NCBI GenBank assembly: GCA_025526995.1
Contig: JAHLKG010000011.1
Coordinates: 744,001 to 808,000, forward strand
Direction of reading: 5' to 3'
Source of the DNA: Powellomyces hirtus
Lineage: Eukaryota; Chytridiomycota; Chytridiomycetes; Spizellomycetales; Powellomycetaceae
Length of the DNA stretch: 64,000 bases
The notes under the pieces were generated by a model, which worked only from the letters and a program-made list of their open reading frames with translations, had not been told where the DNA came from and made no database searches. A program made the position numbers and the translations under genes. This document shows positions 33,908-43,144 of the stretch, piece by piece (position 1 is the first letter of the stretch; each line of letters opens with the position of its first letter).

Positions 33908-35908
33908 CTAAAATGTATAGGCACTCCGCATAACATCCGCCATCATCTCCTCCGCGTGTCTGTTCTGCTCCTGCCGCTCCTCCAAAGCATCATAGGGGTC
34001 CCTCATCGTGTAATAAGAATTCTGTTGCACATGGGCCGTATACATCTGCCACACCTGGTTGAGCCGCAACTGACTGTTTTGGAAAATCGCGGTCGACTCG
34101 GCCGCCATCTGATCGCGCACCTTGATCGCGGCTTCCAGGTCCGCGACCTGGTGCCCGAGTTCCTCAATCGTCATGCGTTGTTTTAGAATCGTTTGCGCCG
34201 TTGCATGTTCATTCTGTGTGTCCGCGTCTTGGTGGACCGTCTCCTCGGCAAGTTTGAGTTTCTGGTTCAGGTCAGCGATTTCAGTGTAGGCGGCTTTGAG
34301 GGCAAGGTTGGCGAGGTGGGCTTCACGTGAGGTCAGCCGAATCTGGTTTTCGGCATCAGCATACGCCCTTTGCCACGAACCCTTCCTTGCCTCGGTGGCC
34401 AGTCGCTTTTTGTTGAGATTGGAGATTTCGAGAGCACATGCTTCCTCGAGTTCGCGTTCGCGGAGCTGCAGCCGTTTGATCTCCACTCTGGCGTTGTGGA
34501 TCTCCGCGCGGGCGTTTTGGAGCTCTCTTTGCAAGTAGTTGGTTGCTGACTGCTGCTCCTGCTGCGATGGGAAGGAGGTCTGAGATGAGGCGGGGAATTG
34601 AGGCGCTGGCGCTTTAGCGAGTTGCTCTTTTTGCACATAGTGCGTTGGGGCAGGCGCGGACTGGGGAGGGGGGCCAGGAGTGGACTCGGGGGCGGGGCCA
34701 GGGGCGGTCTGAAGAGCGAGACCGGCTGCTTGAAGAGCATGGCCAGGGGCGGGCTGAAGACCGGGTCCAGGGGCGTTCTGAGGAGGGAGAGGGGTATCGA
34801 AAATTACAGGCATCGCAACAGGCGGGTTCCAGCCCGCAGGTGGGAGCGGCTGCGACTCCACCGATAATCCTCCTTCCTGAACTTTCTCTCCACCCTCGGT
34901 CCCCACCACTTCTCCATCCGGTTGCGCAGTTTCCCCCTCCTCATCGCTGGCCTTCCCGTTCCATCCCCCCAACATGGTCCCTCCCTCCCCCGGCGCAAAC
35001 GCATGTGCGTTCTCATGGGTATCAGGTGTCGATTTCCACAATTTGGCAAAAAGGCTCCGACCGAGGGTCCAACCTCCGCCGCTGGAGGAGGTCCCGCGGG
35101 CGAGGTCGGGTGCGCTTTTCGCGCGTGCGGTGGTGTTGGTGATGGTGTTGCTGGGTTGAGCGGTAGTGGTATTGGGCTCGTGTACCGGTTTCTCTGCTGT
35201 TGCGGTGCTGTTGTTGAGCTCGGTCGAAACAGCAGCAGCAGCATCGGTCTCATCAACAGGCTCGGCGGGTCCTTTGCCCTTATCGGGGCGATTGGCAGTT
35301 TTGACAAACTTGCCAAAGGTCCGTTTGAAAGCTGATGGACGACGGGCAGCCGTATCCGTCTCGGCGGCCGCAGTTCCGTGGTGGCGGCGGTGGAAGCTGA
35401 AGCGGCGGTTGCTAGCGGTCTTGTGGTGACCTCTACTCTTAGTGATAGTGGCTGTGGTGGGAGACGAATCCTCCTCCGCCGCACTAGCCGCTGCCTCTGG
35501 CGCAACTGAGGGTCCTTCACCCGAATCCTCAACCTCGTCATTCTTCATAGCCGCCGCCCTCTCATTCCCCCCACCCATGACTGACTCCAAACTAAACCCA
35601 CTCAACACCTGCTTCACATACGACTTCTGGGGAGGTGGCGCGGGCGGCGAGTCTCTCCCCATTCCAAGCGTCAGAACTTTCTTAACCAACGACCGTTTGC
35701 GAGGAGGTGGGGGTGCTGGGTGGTCTACCCCCATTCCAAGCGTCAGAACTTTTTTAACCAACGACCGTTTGCGAGGAGGTAAAGGTGCTGGGTCGGATGC
35801 CATTCCGAGCGTGAGGACTTTTTTAGCCATCGACCGTTTGCGATGGGCAGGCGGAGGAGGAGGGGTGGGGAGGAGCGCTGCGGGGATGATTTTCTGTATC
35901 GTTTCCAT
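33908..35908 (-). CDS. Hypothetical repeat and coiled-coil protein
   Basis: A single 2-kb exon encodes 666 residues from an ATG at 35908. I recognise no family. Near the N-terminus a unit of the form KRS(M/L)(A/V)KKVLTLGM is present three times (about residues 24, 43 and 67), separated by Pro-rich linkers, with a fourth diverged copy (KSYVKQVLSGFS). A long Ser/Thr/Ala/Pro region with a basic patch (TKSRGHHKTASNRRFSFHRRHH) and repeats such as PGPAPESTPGPPPQSAPAP follows. From about residue 450 to 620 the sequence is a heptad-like coiled coil (LQRELQNARAEIHNARVEIKRL, LNQKLKLAEETV, IEELGHQVADLEAAI). No membrane segment. The unbroken length and protein-level repeats argue it is a real gene. Confidence 0.7.
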   Translation of the reverse strand: METIQKIIPAALLPTPPPPPAHRKRSMAKKVLTLGMASDPAPLPPRKRSLVKKVLTLGMGVDHPAPPPPRKRSLVKKVLTLGMGRDSPPAPPPQKSYVKQVLSGFSLESVMGGGNERAAAMKNDEVEDSGEGPSVAPEAAASAAEEDSSPTTATITKSRGHHKTASNRRFSFHRRHHGTAAAETDTAARRPSAFKRTFGKFVKTANRPDKGKGPAEPVDETDAAAAVSTELNNSTATAEKPVHEPNTTTAQPSNTITNTTARAKSAPDLARGTSSSGGGWTLGRSLFAKLWKSTPDTHENAHAFAPGEGGTMLGGWNGKASDEEGETAQPDGEVVGTEGGEKVQEGGLSVESQPLPPAGWNPPVAMPVIFDTPLPPQNAPGPGLQPAPGHALQAAGLALQTAPGPAPESTPGPPPQSAPAPTHYVQKEQLAKAPAPQFPASSQTSFPSQQEQQSATNYLQRELQNARAEIHNARVEIKRLQLRERELEEACALEISNLNKKRLATEARKGSWQRAYADAENQIRLTSREAHLANLALKAAYTEIADLNQKLKLAEETVHQDADTQNEHATAQTILKQRMTIEELGHQVADLEAAIKVRDQMAAESTAIFQNSQLRLNQVWQMYTAHVQQNSYYTMRDPYDALEERQEQNRHAEEMMADVMRSAYTF
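35656..35850 (-). repeat. Three tandem coding repeats in the coiled-coil protein gene
   Basis: The + strand shows CCATTCCAAGCGTCAGAACTTT and close variants starting near 35659, 35732 and 35801, each followed by CCATCGACCGTTTGCG or CCAACGACCGTTTGCG. The first two copies differ by very few bases, which indicates recent duplication. Confidence 0.8.
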
Positions 35909-36585
35909 TGCGGGGTGTGTGGTGCTGCTGCGGAGCCTTAGGAGGAACCGGATGGCATTCCTTTTCCTGTAAAGAAGGGATATGCGGTGTGCGAGGAATG
36001 AGAGCCGTGAAGACAGGTTTATCGTAGTGTTTGGGGGGAAAGTGTTAGCGTGTGTATGAAGAAAGGAGGGATGCTTTTGTTATCTATGTTCGCTGGGTGG
36101 GCGGAGCGGAGATCGGAGACTTGTTGGGAAACGTAAGCAAAACCGCGCCTCTCACGTGCTCGATCGCACGCGTCAACACGTCCAAAGTCGCTGCTGGAGA
36201 GAGGCCAGCTGCTGTGAGGTGACATCGGGACGATTGGGGAGGGTGTTGCAGCGATGCACTATAGGCAAATTGTCCTGCCCCATACTACCCAGCAATTAGA
36301 AAATGTATATAATATGGGTCTACCAGTACATCCCCGGTTAAGTATGTCGCTATCCAAGTGTCAAATGCCCAACATGGAAGGAAGCGTCATGGCTGTCCTA
36401 AACTATGTAGTCCTCAGAGTTTACGGCAACTGAAGTGCAGATGCGAGTGTCGTGACCGGGGGGTCCGGTTCAAGTTCAGGCGGGGGTTTGTGCGGTTTGC
36501 TGCATTTGTTAGCGGTGATTGCCTCGAGCTGAGACACAATGAGTGTGGCAATCGCATACTGGAAAAGCACACGTAACCTAGATGA
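35909..36585. other. Intergenic region between the coiled-coil gene and the ABC NBD2 remnant
   Basis: About 680 bp. I see no gene; a TATATAATATGGG near 36306-36318 is TATA-like but leads into nothing recognisable. Confidence 0.4.
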
Positions 36586-36589
36586 TAAG

Positions 36590-37500
36590 AGGGATCGCAG
36601 GGGTTGGCTTGACGCAAGGGGCGCGGTCAAGGCCGAGTCGCCGCAGCCTCGGCAGCGGGTGATGCGAATCACCCTCGCAAACGCCTCCCCCGTCGCGTCC
36701 ACGAGCTTGGCCAAGGCCGAGTCCGGGGCGCATGAGCAACTCGATCAGCGCGCCCACTTCCACCGCGCGTCCCGTCACGCAGCACCAAGCACGCGGGTCA
36801 AACCTCGCTCGCTACGGTATTCAGACTATACGCAATCCTCAACAATATTTCAAACCCGCCGCATTGACCCACCCACCAAGTCGTGCAATTTCAGGTCGGA
36901 ACACTTTTATCCACGGCGCTCGCTAGTCGCTTCCTCCAGCACGAGAAGACGGGGGGGGGGGGAGAGGATGGCTTTGGCGAGACAAGACACACGAGCGGGT
37001 GTCGAGGCGCGGGGGGGCGGGGAGGGTGACGATGGACGGTTTGACACCCGAGGCGTGGATCGCGGCCCACATTGCTTGGTCAGTATGTTGGGAGGCGGGA
37101 ATCGAGGTTGGACCGGAGGGTGCCTTTGAACAGGATCGGGGTTTATGGGACAATGTGCAGACCGGTGCGGAGCCCGATTTGGGGCGTGTCTTTGCCGTCG
37201 ATGGGTATGGAGCCTGACTGTGCTTCAACAACACTGCACAGCGCAGCGGGTACGAGACTTGAGTTGATGAGGATGGGCACGAAAACCAACAGACACCAGC
37301 CTCCCACGCGGAGCGATTCATGGTCATTGTTACCTTCCCCGCCCCCCGTTCTACCCACTATCCCCAGTTTCTCCCCCAGGCCGCACATGCACGCTCAATT
37401 TCTTGATAACTAGCGCCTCCGCCATCACCACCCGCATATCCCACATCCAGGTTGCGGATGAGAATCTCCCCCAGAGTCGGGCCACTCTTCAGCAGCCGGG
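36590..37500 (-). pseudogene. Decayed ABC-C transporter, NBD2 part
   Basis: On the minus strand, in shifting frames, are all the landmarks of a second ABC-C nucleotide-binding domain: LGEILIRNLDVGYA (near 37465-37425), IKKLSVHVRPGEKLGIVGRTG (37410-37345) where the Walker A GKS/T is lost, SVVEAQSGSIPIDGKDTPQIGL (37240-37170), DQAMWAAIHASGVK (37080-37035), a Walker-B-like LLVLEEATS, and the C-terminal VEVGALIELLMRP and DSALAKLVDATGEAFARVI (36765-36660). Stops and frame changes separate them, so it is dead. It contains exactly the part missing from the + strand remnant at 25.3-29.0 kb. Its start abuts a T22 tract (37549-37567). Confidence 0.82.
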
Positions 37501-38376
37501 TCCTCAGAACATCTCCGGGGCGCCTCCTGGGACAACTGTTTTCGCGTTTTTTTTTTTTTTTTTTTTTATTTTTAAAAATTACACTCAAAAAGGCTGCGTT
37601 TTACATATTGCTTTATACATGTATGCGTGTGGGTGTGCGTGTCTTTAATTTGGTTGCGGGAACCAAAAACGCCGGTGATATGGTGGTGGCATATAGCCGC
37701 ACACCTCATTCAGGTATCGGGATTGCGGTGGGGTTGGGGGATTTGCATATTTGGAAATTCGGGAATTCGGGACACGGGGTGGGTATAGAGTGGGCACACA
37801 GGAATGTGATGTGCACGTGAGGTGATGGCAGGGTATGTGTGTGGTTGCTCGGTCGGGCCGGGTGCTTGTGGCACGAGTGGCAACCATAGAAAAAGCCAAA
37901 GCAGACACATTGCCCATACGCGCAACGCACACTACCGCAGCGTTCGAAGCGGGGAGGGTGTGGTGGTGGTGTTTCCGAGTTTTATGATACCTTGGCACGT
38001 GAACCCTGGACTGTGTTACGTTATTGAATAGTTCGCGACGAATCAGGTTTTTGCGCGCGCGGCGAAATGAAGATGACAACTCGTAGGGTTTTGGGTTGAT
38101 GTGTGGGTGCGAGTGGTAGGGTGGTGGGACGATTGAGTATTCTTCTTCTTGTTCTTCCAGGCGAGCACCGTCGAGTGAGGTGACTGCAGGTGTGTTTTCA
38201 GAATACGAGTTTTGTGTGGTTTGCGTTGTGGCGTGTCGTGTGTGGTTTGTTGGATACGATTTTGGAGATAACGAATGTAAGCCGCGTTCAAGAAGGCATG
38301 AACTCGCAATCGGGGGGGGGGGGGGGGGGGGTTGAAATGGGACGTTTCATCCCCAATCTCCCCTCGCACATCCCCG
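37501..38376. repeat. Intergenic region with poly(T) and G20 tracts
   Basis: A T-run at about 37548-37567 is followed by GT-rich sequence, with G20 at 38312-38331 shortly before the OCA1 stop. Open frames on both strands are low-complexity and unsupported. Confidence 0.5.
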
Positions 38377-39093
38377 CTACAACCACGCGGGCTTGGCGCC
38401 CGTAACCCCGACCAAATCCGTATCAAACAACTCCACAAACTGTTCATTTAACACCTTCACTTTCGGCCCCGCGTAGCGGCGATACTCTTCAAAAATCGAC
38501 GTCAGGTTCCATTTCTGCAGTTTGCGGAGACACCCAATCACCGTGCCGGTGCGGTGGCGGCCCAGGTTGCACATGATGATGAGCGGGTAGGACGCCGGGT
38601 TGAGAATGTGCGCGAGCGCGGCGAGAACGACTTCTTCCGAGACCGGGTCCCAGGTGGAGGGGAGGTGTGTGCTGGAGGACGGGTGCCCAATGTGGTGGAG
38701 TGTGGCTTCTTGGTCTTCGATGAAATTCAAACTAGAAACAGCAAAAAAGGTGAGATGGTGAATGGGGAGTTCTTTTGGGGGGGGGGGGGGGGGGGGAGGG
38801 TTTCATACAATCGCTGGGAAGGCTCCTCGGGCGCCAAATACACGACAGTCTTCAAGCCAAGTTTTTCCAGAAAGGGAAAGTTAAGGTCGTTGGGTTGGCC
38901 CGAGCGGTACAAGTTTTCCTCCACCATGCCGAAATTCTAAAAGGATAATCACACCAAAAAAGGGGCGTCACAATCACACGATGCAAAAACAGAAGGACAC
39001 AGGTACGTTGGTTAGTGGATGAGGGCGGTTATTTGCGGTACTGCAATGCGGTACACTTACGAGAGGGGGTATGTAGTGTTGCGAATGTGTCAT
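38377..39093 (-). CDS. OCA1: Oca1-type atypical dual-specificity phosphatase
   Basis: Exons 39093-39061, 38936-38809 and 38731-38377 give 171 residues. The PFA-DSP signature is complete: [19 protein letters not shown] across the first splice, [26 protein letters not shown], and the catalytic loop CNLGRHRTG with Cys108 and Arg114 (CX5R). The tail [21 protein letters not shown] and [13 protein letters not shown] matches yeast Oca1, which is needed for cell-cycle arrest under oxidative stress and belongs to the Siw14/Oca group linked to inositol pyrophosphate turnover. The loop matches Oca1 (CNLGRHR). Intron 2 holds a G20 tract (38777-38796). Activity is inferred. Confidence 0.92.
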
Positions 39094-39322
39094 TGTGAGC
39101 GGGGTAGAGGGATGAATGAGAGGGGTGTGAGATCTCGCGCGGAGGGTGTGCTGCGAGGCAGGTGTGGCTTGTGCGGGTGGTTGGATCCACAAGAATGAGA
39201 CCAATTCAGACTTACAGAATATCAGCGCTCTTTCTGACTTTGAGTTTTTACTCAACTGGACGAACGAACTTTTCACAAAGAACAGCAGTTCACAAAACAA
39301 AACAAGAACCCTGTCTTCGACG

Positions 39323-39841
39323 ATGATCCCAACACCATCCTCCATTTCCGCCTCCCTCCTCACCCGCCTCGCACGACGCACATTCTACACCTGGAACATT
39401 CCCACCACAACTCCGCGGGTCATTCTCTCGGACGGTTCTACTCTCATCCACCGCCACAACAACGTCAACAGCAACAACAACAGCAACAACAACAAGAACA
39501 ACAACAAAACACCCACCTCCTCCTCCACCTCTACCACCGCCACCTCGGACCTCGAAGCCCGGCTTCCCCCGCGTCTGCGCCCGTACCGCCCGCGCAGCGT
39601 GCTGACCGCAGAGCAAATTGCCGAATTGAAATCCTTGCGCACCGAGGACCCCGACACATGGACCGTCGTGCAACTGGCCCGGAAATTCGACGTGGCCCCC
39701 ACGTTCGTCATGCGTGTCGCGCCACCGCCAAAAGAACGGGTCGAGGTCGTCAAGGCGTTGGAGAGGAAACGCTTTGAGGGGTTGAGTATTGGCAAGAAAA
39801 TGAGAGCGGTTGATCGTATCCGCAGAAAGGCGACCTGGTAG
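39323..39841 (+). CDS. MRPL20: Mitochondrial large ribosomal subunit protein mL58 (Mrpl20-like)
   Basis: A single exon of 172 residues. The first 35 residues (MIPTPSSISASLLTRLARRTFYTW) look like a mitochondrial presequence. A low-complexity Asn/Lys/Ser/Thr stretch (about residues 48-75) precedes the fungal mL58 domain: LTAEQIAELKSLRTEDPDTWT, VVQLARKFDVAPTFVM and the PPPKERVEVV motif. The Asn run comes from AAC/AAT triplets and likely varies in length. I took the ATG at 39323 because upstream in-frame sequence is not presequence-like. It is divergent from OCA1 by 229 bp. Confidence 0.85.
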   Translation: MIPTPSSISASLLTRLARRTFYTWNIPTTTPRVILSDGSTLIHRHNNVNSNNNSNNNKNNNKTPTSSSTSTTATSDLEARLPPRLRPYRPRSVLTAEQIAELKSLRTEDPDTWTVVQLARKFDVAPTFVMRVAPPPKERVEVVKALERKRFEGLSIGKKMRAVDRIRRKATW

Positions 39842-40134
39842 TGGCCATCCGCAGTCACACTCAATCACGCAAGCATTTTACTTCCTAGCCCAAATAGTGG
39901 AGACAGTCGCATAATACATATTTCCACACATAATATATCATATATATACAGGAAAGAATCAAAAAATTTACCAGAGGCAAACAAACAGAGCAGCAAGAGA
40001 CTTTGGCGAGAGAATATGTAGCGATCGGCGGCATCAGAAGGGGCGCAAGTGGCGCTTGAGATTGAAGCGGGGTATATACGTCGTCGCTACAGTGTGATGC
40101 CAGGGCGAATCGGTTTGGTTGAAACGATGGTGAC

Positions 40135-42084
40135 CTAGTAGATCAGGTCCTGCAAATGCTCAACACCCGTGGTGAAATCCCAGATAACGATCTTATGGTC
40201 CTACACCACCACATGGAGATGGATCAACTGTCAGCAATCCCGCAACGGGATGTGTAGAAACCTTGTTGCGTGGCGTGGGGGGACATACCTGACTTGCACT
40301 AATAATCTTTCCCCCGTCAAGACACACCGAAAAGATCCAACTCGCATGGGCTTCCTTCAAGTCCAGCAACAGATTGCCAGTGTGGCGGCACCACACTTTA
40401 ATGGTAAGGTCGTAGCTACCCGAGACAATACGCCGGTCATCAAAACACAGGGTGCGGACCAAGTCCGTGTGGCCTTCCAGGACCATGGTGCATTCACCCG
40501 TGGCCGCGTCCCACACGCGGATGGTGCGGTCATTGGATCCCGAGACGATGGTTTTGCCATCAAACTGGACACAGGCGAGGCCGCGGCGGTGGCCAGTCAG
40601 GACGCGCAACAGGGCTCCCGTGCGCAGGTCCCACATTTTGATATGGCAGTCGCCCGAGGCCGAGACAATGACGTTGCCGTGGAGATGGATCGCGTTGACG
40701 GCGGCCTGGTGGCCGTCGAGCGTAAAGAGGAGTTTGAAGGTGGCGAGGGACCATACTTTGATGCTGCAGTCTTTGGAGCACGACACAATGTGGGTGTCGT
40801 TGAAGCGAATGTCGAGGACGGGTAAGGTATGCTCGGTCAAGGTCGCGATCCGCTCGCCCGTTTCAAACGACCACACGCCAATGGTCGTGTCGGATGAACC
40901 TGTGACGAGGTACCGCGCATCGTACTGGAGACACAGCACAGAACCCGTGTGTCCGGGAAAGGTGCGCAGACAGCGCTGGGTTTTGCAATCCCAGTGGCGC
41001 ACAAGATTGTCGCGGGAGCCCGACACGATGCGCTGTTGGTCAAACTGCAGGCAGTAGACCGAGTCTTCATGGCCGTTGATGTAGCGCGCCTTGACGGCTC
41101 CTTCGCGCCAATTGCGTTCGAGGAGCAGGCGGTTGCTGTAGAGCGACGTCCAGCGGCGCTGGCCTTTTCGCAGAGAGGCGAGCGTGGAGGGCACGGTCGA
41201 AGCGCCCCAGGCGTTCAAGTACAGCGGTTTCCAGATTTGATCGTCGCGCGCAATGTGGTACCATGTTCGAGAAACGCAGTGAATGGTGCATACGGTAGCG
41301 AGATCGTTGATGTGCATCACTACTTGGATCGCCAATTCGTAGGGCAGGAGCGACAGGAAATCTACTTGACGAGACAATTTCGGGTTAGAACAAGGAAAGC
41401 GAAAAGACGACGTTGCGCAGCAACCCGAAATCTCCACCAAACCCCGCGCTCGGCCAGAACCTCAATCAACATGCTTATTGCTTTCGCATAATCGCCTTCA
41501 ACCCTCCCTCCTCCACCCATTCACCCCTTCTCCCTCTCCTTCCCACCGCGCCAATCGGATCACATACCAATCTTCTTATCCGCAATCAGATCCTCAACCC
41601 CACACGCCGAGTCGGCCGCCGAGCAGCAACTGACGGTATCATCGGTATCAACCGTCTTTTTCGACAACTGGTACAAGTTGGTCTGTGCTTCAATCTTTTT
41701 CAGATTCGATGTTGTTTTGCTTTTAGAATGGCCAGCATTGTTGCTGTTGTTGTTGCTTTGGGACAGGGGATTTGCGAATCTAGTGGGTACTTTGAACAGC
41801 CAGGGGGACCCGACATGTTTTTGCAAGAGTGATTGCTGTTGCTGTTGTTTGGGTATGGAGCTGGTGCTGTTGGTGCGCGAGATGCGGGAGGAGGAGGAGG
41901 AGGAGGAGGAGGAGAGGGAGAGGGAGGACGCGGAGGCGAGAGAGGCGACGCTTTGGGATGAGTTTGAGCGAGCGTTGATTGTGGTGGACTGGCTATTGGT
42001 GGTGGATGTGGTGTTGCTGTTGTTGTTGTTTTGTATGGAATCCCTTCTGCTTCTCCAGGAAGCGGCGGCGGCTTTGAAGAACAT
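40135..42084 (-). CDS. F-box/WD40-repeat protein (SCF substrate receptor type)
   Basis: Exons 42084-41568, 41364-40289 and 40200-40135 give 552 residues. The first exon encodes a Ser/Asn/Gln-rich region ending in GVEDLIADKKI. The second opens with the F-box (DFLSLLPYELAIQVVMHINDLATVCTIHCVSRTWYHIARDDQIWKPLY), then seven WD40 blades, each closing with an SxDxxI(K/R)VW-type end (SGSRDNLVRHWD, TGSSDTTIGVWS, SCSKDCSIKVWS, SASGDCHIKMWD, SGSNDRTIRVWD, SGSYDLTIKVWC, SASQDHKIVIWD). The last blade is completed across the final intron. Cdc4, Met30 and Pof1 share this layout, so it probably recruits phosphorylated substrates to an SCF ubiquitin ligase; which orthologue is unclear. The first intron is 203 nt, long for this region. 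Confidence 0.9.
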
Positions 42085-43144
42085 TTTCTTTCACAAAGAA
42101 AGGAAAAGAAAGGAGCCAAAGAGAGGAGAGGGGGTAGTTCACAGTGAGGGGGTTAGAGGGATGAGGCGGGTAGAGGGCAGGAGAGCGTTGGGGGTGGATG
42201 GGGGGTTAATGGGAAGAAGGCAGTGAATGTCGTTGGCGCGGGCCATTACAGATGCACATCCACTTTGGAACGTTCTCAGAAGTCAGTCAGTCAGTCAGTC
42301 ACACAAGCTGAAATTCGCGCATTAGTAATCACGGTGACGACAAGGAATTGTGTCCATTCTCACCCATTCTCACATGGCGCAGACAGGCTTTGCACATTCA
42401 CAGATGCTTTCATTGAAAGAAAAGAGTCCACTGAACAGGTTACCTCGTCAGAGAGCTCGTCCGTGTTGCCTTGACATTAGCTGCAGTGTGTGCCAAAAAA
42501 AAGAGAGACGACTGGCTCACAGGGTTGAAATAGGGACCACCCATTGAAAGCTAACAAACGTCAAGCATGGTGAAATGCAGCTATCCTTTGTGTTTGGACC
42601 TACGCATATCGCTTTGGCCCTAGTCTTGGCCTGTCATAACTGACTATACTGTGACTCTATGATCTTCTTCTATTCGATACCAACGCGGATCTCATTCTCT
42701 GCAAGTGGGTGGCTGTGCAAAGCATGAATGAATGAATGAAATGTGTGACTGTTGGGTTCGTGGCGCTAAATCACGAAGTCTCACTTCTTGGCGTCACTCA
42801 TACTACCTACTGGTGTCAATACTCCCCACCTTTTATGTACTCCGTTGCTGAAAACTAACCTGCTCTATCATATCTCTCTCTATCCCTCTCTCTATCCCCC
42901 TCTCTATCTATCGCTCTCGCGCTCCCCCCTTCTATCGGTCCATCCGGCCTATCCATCCCGTCCGTCGGTCCGTCTGTCTGTCACACGTCACACTCCCGCC
43001 CGCCGGCCCACTGACCGTCAAACTATCCCCCCGCTTTTCCCTCACTACACAGACGACTCTCTCTTTTCGCCACGACCGACTCCACCCGCTTTCTCTCCTT
43101 TCCCATCTTTTTTGCCTCATCCCCCAACGGTCCTCGTGTCATTC
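42085..43144. other. Divergent intergenic region (F-box gene / PacC) with simple repeats
   Basis: About 1 kb holding both promoters. It includes (CAGT)n at 42284-42301, (GAAT)n near 42724-42740 and a long CT-rich run (42870-42930) that is probably PacC 5' UTR. The upstream in-frame extension of the PacC ORF is Pro/Ser/Arg-rich CT-repeat translation and unlikely to be coding. Confidence 0.5.

Noticed and set aside
34598..35972. Long frames on both strands opposite the coiled-coil protein
   Set aside because: The minus-strand frame is the longest, has protein-level repeats and heptads; the others are GC-rich shadows.
40452..41491. Long plus-strand frames over the WD40 exon
   Set aside because: The minus strand gives a complete F-box/WD40 protein; the plus frames are shadows of biased codons.
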